Positions 7,798-12,432 of a DNA stretch of 12,432 bases are shown here, piece after piece. Both the position numbers and the translations under genes were made by a program. The notes below the pieces were generated by a model that saw only the letters and a list, made by a program, of their open reading frames with translations, did no database searches and was not told the DNA's origin. Location of the stretch: the NCBI GenBank assembly GCA_017629925.1, contig JAGBWH010000137.1, positions 1 through 12,432 on the forward strand. Reading direction: 5' to 3'. The first letter of the stretch is position 1, and each line of letters begins with the position of its first letter. Source of the stretch: Clostridia bacterium. GTDB taxonomy: Bacteria; Bacillota; Clostridia; Oscillospirales; CAG-272.

Positions 7798-9684
7798 ATG
7801 GGCAGATGTATGCAAGACTACCCATTATTATCTACAATACACGCTCCGGCGGATCTTAAAAAGCTGACGCAAGATGAACTCACACAACTTGCAGAGGAAA
7901 TTCGCCATTTTCTCGTCGAGCATGTCAACCGTCAAGGGGGGCATTTGGCGTCAAATTTAGGCGTCGTGGAGCTGACATTAGCCCTTCATCGTGTGTTCGA
8001 TAGCCCACATGACCGTATCATTTGGGATGTAGGGCATCAAAGCTACGTGCATAAAATGCTCACAGGCAGACTAAAAGAATTTGCCCATTTGCGCGAGCCG
8101 GGCGGTCTTTCGGGCTTTACCCGTACAGATGAAAGCGAGCATGATCCCTTTGGTGCAGGGCATAGCAGCACAGCGTTGTCTGCGGCGTTGGGGTTTGCCG
8201 CAGCAGACGCCCTGAAGGGAGAGGATCGCACCACCATTGCGGTGATAGGAGACGGCTCTTTTTCAGGCGGAATGGTGCACGAAGCCTTAAATAACTGCTC
8301 GAAAAACATGCGCCTGATTGCCATTTTGAATGAAAACGAAATGTCAATTGCCCATACCACAGGGGCATTTGCCAAGTATATTTCAAAAATGCGCTCCACC
8401 TCGTCCTACTATCGCATCAAAAGAAGAACGGCGAAGGTGCTTATGCACATTCCGCTGCTCGGTAAACCGCTACACGGGCTGTTACTCCGTTTGAAAATTG
8501 CGCTTAAACACCATATCTACGGCTCCAATTACTATGAAGATTTAGGTCTGTTTTATATGGGGCCAATTGACGGCCATGATACGGAGGCGCTGGAACGCGC
8601 ACTAAGAGAAGCCAAAAGACGCAAAGTCAGCGTCCTACTCCATGTGAAAACCAAAAAGGGAAAAGGATATGCCCCCGCCGAAGAGCATCCCGAAGCCTAT
8701 CATAGCGTGTATCCCCACAAAGCCGAAGGGCAAAGATTTCATGAAGTCTTTGGTAGGCTATTTGAAGATATGGCAAAAGAAGATCCTGCTGTTTGTGCAG
8801 TTGTTGCCGCAATGGGAGAGGGAACCGGTCTTGACCAATACAGCAAACATTTCCCCGAACGTTTCTTTGACGTTGGTATTGCCGAAGAGCACGCCGTTAC
8901 CTTTGCCGCAGGTTTGGCAAAAGCAGGCATGAAACCGTATGTGGTCATTTATTCCACCTTTTTCCAAAGAGCGTATGACCAAATTTTGCATGACGTAGCC
9001 ATGCAAAATCTACCCGTTCGCTTTGTGATGGACAGAGCAGGGCTTGCCGTAGGAGACGGCCCCACGCACCATGGCATTTTTGACGTATCCTTTTTATCAC
9101 AATGCCCGGATCTGCCGATTTTCGCACCGGCGACCATGGGCTCGCTTGCCGTTGCATTAGGAAAAATGGCAAAGCACGACTCTGGCCCTTCTGCATTGCG
9201 CTATCCCAACGCCACCACATCCTCTTTGGTGGAGAGCGCATTTTATGCGGACGGTGATTACCAAAGCATGGGTGTGAAAGCCGATTTTGTGTCAACAGAT
9301 CAAGTCGCCGCTGTGATTGTCACCTATGGTCAATCAGCGAAAACCGCCCTCGATGCCAAAGCTTCGCTTGGCGAAAAAGGTGTCAGTGTGGGTGTGATTT
9401 TGATAGAACAACTCACTCCGTACAGGGATATCACCCAAAAACTGATCTCTCTTCTGCCTTCAGAAGGCCCTGTTGTCTTTTTGGAAGAAGGCGCATACCA
9501 AGGGGGAGCGGGTATGCATTTTGAGGCGGAACTTTTGCGACAAATGCCCAAAATGGCAGAAAGATATTCCATTCTTGCAATCGAAAAACCATTCGATTCG
9601 CCAAAAACCCCCCAGAATTTGTACGAATTTCACCACATCTCCTCAAAAGACGTGGAAAATTGCGTTTTGGCACTTTTGCACTAA
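7798..9684 (+). CDS. dxs: 1-deoxy-D-xylulose-5-phosphate synthase
   Basis: This thiamine-diphosphate enzyme condenses pyruvate and glyceraldehyde 3-phosphate to DXP, the entry to the MEP isoprenoid pathway and also a precursor for thiamine and pyridoxal. The 628 residues are a standard length. Domain I has WDVGHQSYVHKMLTGR (76-91), GAGHSSTALSAALG (119-132) and the cofactor motif starting GDGSFSGG (151) and ending LNENEMSI. Domain II has DVGIAEEHAVTFAAGLA (358-374) with Glu363 as the catalytic acid/base, and STFFQRAYDQ with DGPTHHGIFD (420-429). IAEEH instead of the common IAEQH is a mild variant. The start is uncertain: ATG 7798 has GGA 5 nt upstream, but ATG 7810 (MQDYPLL) matches family N-termini better. 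It lies 23 nt after the AraC-type gene, an unusual neighbour. Confidence 0.96.
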   Translation: MGRCMQDYPLLSTIHAPADLKKLTQDELTQLAEEIRHFLVEHVNRQGGHLASNLGVVELTLALHRVFDSPHDRIIWDVGHQSYVHKMLTGRLKEFAHLREPGGLSGFTRTDESEHDPFGAGHSSTALSAALGFAAADALKGEDRTTIAVIGDGSFSGGMVHEALNNCSKNMRLIAILNENEMSIAHTTGAFAKYISKMRSTSSYYRIKRRTAKVLMHIPLLGKPLHGLLLRLKIALKHHIYGSNYYEDLGLFYMGPIDGHDTEALERALREAKRRKVSVLLHVKTKKGKGYAPAEEHPEAYHSVYPHKAEGQRFHEVFGRLFEDMAKEDPAVCAVVAAMGEGTGLDQYSKHFPERFFDVGIAEEHAVTFAAGLAKAGMKPYVVIYSTFFQRAYDQILHDVAMQNLPVRFVMDRAGLAVGDGPTHHGIFDVSFLSQCPDLPIFAPATMGSLAVALGKMAKHDSGPSALRYPNATTSSLVESAFYADGDYQSMGVKADFVSTDQVAAVIVTYGQSAKTALDAKASLGEKGVSVGVILIEQLTPYRDITQKLISLLPSEGPVVFLEEGAYQGGAGMHFEAELLRQMPKMAERYSILAIEKPFDSPKTPQNLYEFHHISSKDVENCVLALLH

Positions 9685-9711
9685 AACCGACCAATTTCTA
9701 TTACAAAAAAG

Positions 9712-9753
9712 GCAGGCAATGCTGGTTTTATCCCATTGCCTGCTTTGTTTTTA
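9712..9753 (+). terminator. Intrinsic terminator of dxs
   Basis: Arms GCAGGCAATG (9712-9721) and CATTGCCTGC (9734-9743) form a perfect 10-bp stem with a 12-nt loop, followed by TTTGTTTTTA. It begins 28 nt after the dxs stop codon. The run of A before the left arm makes a weaker signal possible on the other strand. Confidence 0.87.
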
Positions 9754-9796
9754 TATGATAGACTACAACATCAAAAAGCTCTACCGAAGCAATACA

Positions 9797-9981
9797 ATTC
9801 GCCCACAGGCGAATAAATGAAATCCTGCTTTGCAGGATGAAATCCTCGCTTTGCTCGGATGAAATCTTCGGTGTACCACCTCAGATGAAATTAAATCCAC
9901 CCATCCGCCGTCGAGGCGGATTTCATCCCACGCAAGTGGGATTTCATCGATTAGCGATTTATTCCACCCGCAAGGGTGGAT
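9797..9981. repeat. Array of short hairpin modules (ATC...GAT), mirror-oriented halves
   Basis: Eight palindromes stand in a row: 9797-9814, 9822-9838, 9842-9860 (imperfect), 9864-9886 (imperfect), 9903-9921, 9925-9942, 9946-9958 and 9963-9980. Most begin with ATC and end with GAT. Arms differ between units (CCTGC, CGCC, CCAC, CACCC) but stay complementary within a unit, so pairing is kept while sequence drifts. Neighbouring units are separated by GAA in the left half and by TTC, its complement, in the right half, so the halves are oppositely oriented around 9887-9902. Loops include GCAA twice, a GNRA-type tetraloop on the + strand. With the terminator before it, this accounts for the 9685-10021 gap. 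No coding potential, transposase or CRISPR-like constant repeat is seen. The function is unknown; a MITE-like or intergenic mosaic repeat is possible. Confidence 0.75.
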
Positions 9982-9988
9982 TTAGTTG

Positions 9989-10020
9989 AAAAAAGCACTT
10001 GCGAATGCAAGTGCTTTTTT
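9989..10020. terminator. Strong intrinsic terminator of tRNA-Leu
   Basis: A perfect 14-bp stem (9989-10002 and 10007-10020, core GCACTTGC / GCAAGTGC) with a 4-nt loop is flanked by A6 on one side and T6 on the other, so it can work in both directions. It begins 1 nt after the encoded CCA of tRNA-Leu on the - strand. On the + strand it could stop any transcript coming through the hairpin array. Confidence 0.87.
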
Positions 10021-10021
10021 C

Positions 10022-10108
10022 TGGTGCCGGAAGCGGGGGTCGAACCCGCACGGTATCGCTACCACTGGATTTTGAGTCCAGCACGTCTGCCAATTCCATC
10101 ATTCCGGC
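10022..10108 (-). tRNA. tRNA-Leu (anticodon CAA)
   Basis: The 87-nt gene folds as a class II tRNA. The acceptor stem is GCCGGAA / TTCCGGC, with discriminator A and an encoded CCA at 10024-10022. The anticodon stem CTGGA/TCCAG encloses the loop CTCAAAA, giving anticodon CAA, which reads UUG leucine codons. A long variable arm, as in leucine tRNAs, contains GGTAGCGATACC. The T arm is GCGGG, loop TTCGACC, CCCGC. It stands alone, not in a tRNA cluster, between its own promoter and terminator. Confidence 0.96.
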
Positions 10109-10130
10109 GCATTTTTGAAATGCAAGGCTT

Positions 10131-10159
10131 ATTATAGCATACACAATCGTTAAAATCAA
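10131..10159 (-). promoter_or_regulatory. Promoter of tRNA-Leu
   Basis: On the - strand TTGATT (10159-10154), a 17-nt spacer and a perfect TATAAT (10136-10131) preceded by TGC (extended -10) give a start near 10124, about 16 nt upstream of the mature tRNA 5' end. Confidence 0.78.
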
Positions 10160-10274
10160 GAGGAAAATGAGATTTTTTTGCAATTTTTTTATTTTAGTCA
10201 TTTTTCCCACGAAATGCAACCCAATATTGTGCTTTCGCATTTCAGTTGTGACCTTTTATATTTTTAAAAAAATA

Positions 10275-10303
10275 TTGCTATATCTACTAAAATATGTTAT
10301 AAT
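10275..10303 (+). promoter_or_regulatory. Promoter of the repeat lipoprotein gene
   Basis: TTGCTA (10275-10280), a 17-nt spacer and a perfect TATAAT (10298-10303) with an extended -10 TG at 10295-10296. Transcription would start near 10310 and leave a leader of about 165 nt. The 10160-10274 stretch is very A/T-rich and holds nothing else that I can recognise. Confidence 0.75.
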
Positions 10304-10309
10304 GGCTTT

Positions 10310-10477
10310 ACGATGTCATGTCATTGTTTCCATTTTGAGGTGTACTGTGTCATGTGAGTGCTTTCACCTTGATACTTGGCTGGAAACTCTGACGAAAAAT
10401 ATATCGCAGCAAGGTTGGGTGCATCATGTGGTGCGCTCGCTTTGCGGGGCACTTTTGTTTTAGAGGAGTTTTACTGT
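10310..10477 (+). promoter_or_regulatory. Long 5' leader with terminator-like hairpin, possible attenuator
   Basis: The leader ends in a stem GTGC (10431-10434) / GCAC (10449-10452) with inner CGC/GCG and loop TTT, followed by TTTTGTTTT (10453-10461), which resembles an intrinsic terminator. An upstream hairpin GCATC (10421-10425) / GGTGC (10430-10434) uses the same bases, so the two structures exclude each other. The ribosome binding site GAGGAG (10463-10468) comes directly after, 9 nt before the ATG. No known riboswitch class is recognised, and the regulatory role is inferred from layout only. Confidence 0.35.
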
Positions 10478-12432
10478 ATGAAAAAGACGCTTGCTCTTTT
10501 GATAATAATACTTTTGTGTGTAGGCTTGGCTTTTGTGCTTTCCTCGTGCGGAAAGGAAGAGCATACACATACACCTGCATCGGCTGTGCGTGAAAATGTG
10601 ATAGTAGCCGATTGCGAAGTGGCGGGCGCATTCGACGAGGTTGTCTATTGTATAGATTGCGGCGAAGAACTCTCGAGAGTGAAAAAAACAATTTCGAAGA
10701 TTGGTCACACCGAAGTGATTGACCAAGCGGTTGCCCCCACCTGCACCGCAACAGGGCTGACAGAAGGCAAGCATTGCTCGGTTTGTAATACCACGCTTGT
10801 TGCGCAAACTGTCACTCCGGCGCTTGGGCATACCGAAGTCATCGACCAAGCCATAGCCTCCACTTGCAACACCACCGGTCTTACCGCCGGCAAGCATTGC
10901 TCGGTTTGCAATACCATCCTCGTGGCGCAAACTGTCACTCCGGCGCTCGGACACACGGCAAGCGAATGGATAATTGATAGAGAGCCTACAGCAGAACTTG
11001 CCGGCGCAAAGCACAAGGAGTGTATCGTTTGCCACACCATACTTGAAAGTGCAAGCATTGACAAACTGATGACCCACAAGGTAATCTTTCGTCAGACCGG
11101 CTTTGCCGACAAAGTATTCACCGTGCTTGACGGTGCGAGCTTTACTGATATCCCAAGCGTACAGGCGGTGCCGGGCTATCATGTTGAGTGGGCTGATGTT
11201 GATTTGACCGAGATAACAGGGGATATCACCGTCAATGCCACATTCACCCTTATTGAGTATACGATTACCTACGTGCTCAACGGTGGCACGAACAATGAAA
11301 ACAACGCGACCAAGTTCACCGTAGAAAGCGACGATATTCTGCTTTTTTCTCCCACGAAAGGGCAGGATGGTATCTTTGGTGGTTGGTATACGAGCAAAAC
11401 ATTCTCCGATGAAACGAAACTCACCTCTATCGGAAATGGCACGACGGGGGATATCACGCTTTATGCAGAATGGATTGAGTTCCGCATCACAAGTGCTCCG
11501 GACTTTACAATTGATAACACCACGGATATGCCCACCCTCTCTTTGATTGTTTCCAACAAAATGTCGAGCATCGACCTCAACCATCGTATTGAGGTGAGCG
11601 ACAGATGCACATGGAAGCTTTACCGCGACTTCGAAGGAGAGCACGAGTATAAGCTCAAGGCAATGTCCTTGAACCCCGGCAACAACGAAGCGTATATCAT
11701 CGTCTTCCACGAGGACGGCAAACACTTTGCACGCTACCTGCTGAACATCTATCGTCTTGATAGTTACGAATACGCTTTTTATAGCGAGGGCAGGGAATTG
11801 CTTTCGGGTATGGTGGAGGAAACGTCGCAAGTCATGCCTCCCGTAAATGATCCGAAAAAGGCAGGCTGTATCTTTGTCGGTTGGCAACTCAGCGGTGGTG
11901 GCATTGTGAATTGGCCCTACACAGCAAACGCCACGACAGGGGATATGGTATTTACCGCCGTCTTCACCCCCATTGATTACACGATTACATACCATCTGAA
12001 CGGTGGTACGAATAGCACATACAACCCCACAACCTACACGGTAAACGACACCGTCACACTTGCCTCACCCACAAAGACAGCGTATGACTTTATGGGTTGG
12101 TATACCTCTGCCGATTTCAGCGGAGCACGCATCACGCAAATCACGCTCGGCACGCACGAAAACATTTCGCTATACGCCAAATGGCAACCGACAGTCTATC
12201 GCATCACCTACCATCTCAACGGTGGCATCTTCCAAACCGAAAAGAATAGCTATACTATTGAGAGCGAAACCATCACCCTTGACGCGCCCACGCGCACAGG
12301 CTATACCTTTGGCGGTTGGTACACAGACGAAGCCTTTGGAAATGCACTCACCTCTATTTCTGCAGGCTCACATGGTGATGTGAAAGTCTATGCAAAATGG
12401 AATATCGTGACATACGGCATTACCTACGAGCC
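10478..12432 (+). CDS. Repeat-rich surface lipoprotein (CxxC modules and InlB-type repeats), 3' truncated
   Basis: The frame is open from ATG 10478 to the window end (651 codons, no stop), so the C-terminus is missing. Residues 1-24 are a lipoprotein signal: MKK, a hydrophobic stretch, then the lipobox LSSC with Cys24 as the lipidated residue, so the protein is anchored outside the membrane. Residues about 33-200 hold four modules with CxxC at 58-61, 100-103, 141-144 and 182-185. Modules two and three (76-116, 117-157) are nearly identical. InlB/Listeria-Bacteroides-type repeats span 261-332, 501-569 and 574-641, each with YxITYxLNGG, GGWYT or GWYT, and an ending YAxW; a further one starts at the edge. 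About 333-425 may be a cadherin-like beta-sandwich. Such repeats serve in cell-surface adhesion or as spacers. The specific function is unknown; catalytic or anchoring domains could lie beyond the edge. Confidence 0.85.
   Translation, partial: MKKTLALLIIILLCVGLAFVLSSCGKEEHTHTPASAVRENVIVADCEVAGAFDEVVYCIDCGEELSRVKKTISKIGHTEVIDQAVAPTCTATGLTEGKHCSVCNTTLVAQTVTPALGHTEVIDQAIASTCNTTGLTAGKHCSVCNTILVAQTVTPALGHTASEWIIDREPTAELAGAKHKECIVCHTILESASIDKLMTHKVIFRQTGFADKVFTVLDGASFTDIPSVQAVPGYHVEWADVDLTEITGDITVNATFTLIEYTITYVLNGGTNNENNATKFTVESDDILLFSPTKGQDGIFGGWYTSKTFSDETKLTSIGNGTTGDITLYAEWIEFRITSAPDFTIDNTTDMPTLSLIVSNKMSSIDLNHRIEVSDRCTWKLYRDFEGEHEYKLKAMSLNPGNNEAYIIVFHEDGKHFARYLLNIYRLDSYEYAFYSEGRELLSGMVEETSQVMPPVNDPKKAGCIFVGWQLSGGGIVNWPYTANATTGDMVFTAVFTPIDYTITYHLNGGTNSTYNPTTYTVNDTVTLASPTKTAYDFMGWYTSADFSGARITQITLGTHENISLYAKWQPTVYRITYHLNGGIFQTEKNSYTIESETITLDAPTRTGYTFGGWYTDEAFGNALTSISAGSHGDVKVYAKWNIVTYGITYE
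10703..10948 (+). repeat. Two tandem 123-bp coding repeats in the lipoprotein gene
   Basis: Units 10703-10825 and 10826-10948 each encode 41 residues starting GHTEVIDQA and including GKHCSVCNT and VAQTVTPAL. Stretches 10766-10785 and 10802-10824 recur exactly 123 bp later. The differences are mainly at third codon positions and in the middle of the unit, which points to a duplication kept under protein-level selection. Such near-identity makes the copy number prone to change by slippage or recombination. Confidence 0.9.
11258..12400 (+). repeat. InlB/Listeria-Bacteroides-type repeats, three complete copies with an insert
   Basis: Copies are 11258-11473, 11978-12184 and 12197-12400, each about 70 residues with the pattern Y(T/R)ITY.LNGG, GWYT and Y.(E/K)W. 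A fourth begins near 12410 (TYGITYE). Copy 1 is separated from copies 2 and 3 by about 165 residues. That segment holds a putative beta-sandwich and a degenerate copy ending in GCIFVGW and VFTAVF. Confidence 0.82.

Noticed and set aside
9797..9981. CRISPR array
   Set aside because: There is no constant repeat of 23-40 nt and no spacers of even length. Units are short palindromes with changing arms, and no cas gene is visible.
9959..10240. Small membrane-like protein on the - strand containing MMELADVLDSKSSGSD
   Set aside because: This is the well-known false translation of a leucine tRNA gene and its flanks. The tRNA fold is unambiguous.
10313..10392. Possible leader peptides (14 codons from 10313, 12 codons from GTG 10354)
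   Set aside because: Neither has a well-spaced ribosome binding site, and neither shows a run of one amino acid as in classic attenuation.
9846..10445. Shared 10-mer CTCGCTTTGC in a hairpin of the array (9846 region) and in the lipoprotein leader hairpin (10436-10445)
   Set aside because: Ten bases over 600 nt in two GC-rich loops can arise by chance, and flanking arms do not match. It is not enough to call a dispersed copy of the module.
10167..10463. Open frame of 98 codons on the + strand
   Set aside because: It runs across the predicted promoter at 10275-10303, has no ribosome binding site and has A/T-driven composition (runs of F, I, L, K).
10460..11995. Long open frame of 511 codons on the - strand
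   Set aside because: It is antisense to a + frame open from 10478 to the window end that has a promoter, ribosome binding site, lipobox and recognisable repeats. The - translation shows no known domain, so it is a shadow.

Overview
The window looks like a chromosomal segment from a low-to-mid GC Gram-positive bacterium, most likely an anaerobic, gut-type member of the Clostridia. Support comes from strong AAAGGAG-type ribosome binding sites, A/T-rich intergenic DNA with near-consensus sigma-A promoters, a DXS (MEP pathway) isoprenoid route, a tRNA gene with encoded CCA, and a surface lipoprotein built from repeats typical of gut Firmicutes. This placement is inferred from gene content and signals; no database search was done.

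Layout. The left edge holds the first 17 codons of rpmH (ribosomal protein L34) on the - strand. It is divergent from a + strand cluster: upp (uracil salvage), an RluA-family pseudouridine synthase, nnr (NAD(P)HX repair) and a SASA-type carbohydrate esterase. A hairpin terminator at 4876-4919 ends this cluster and also serves the convergent - strand operon. That operon encodes a TIM-barrel sugar isomerase/epimerase followed by a Gfo/Idh/MocA dehydrogenase. An AraC-type regulator is divergent from it. The shared 168-bp intergenic region holds a promoter for each direction and a pair of direct half-sites 21 bp apart, the spacing AraC proteins use. dxs follows the regulator closely and ends at a strong terminator.

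From 9797 to 9981 there is a stack of eight short hairpins that all begin with ATC and end with GAT or close variants. They are separated by GAA in the left half and TTC in the right half, so the array is mirror-oriented. It abuts a perfect 14-bp hairpin terminator and a tRNA-Leu(CAA) gene on the - strand. To the right, a consensus promoter and a structured leader of about 165 nt precede a large lipoprotein that runs off the window. That protein carries four CxxC modules, two of them near-identical 123-bp tandem repeats, and then InlB/Listeria-Bacteroides-type repeats.

How the genes fit together. The left cluster is housekeeping (nucleobase salvage, rRNA modification, cofactor repair) with an esterase appended. 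The middle is a small regulated sugar-oxidation/isomerisation module that lacks its own transporter or glycosidase here. The right is a cell-surface locus. I see no transposase, phage gene, CRISPR array or toxin-antitoxin pair. The most unusual elements are the mirrored hairpin array, the AraC operator and the leader of the lipoprotein gene.
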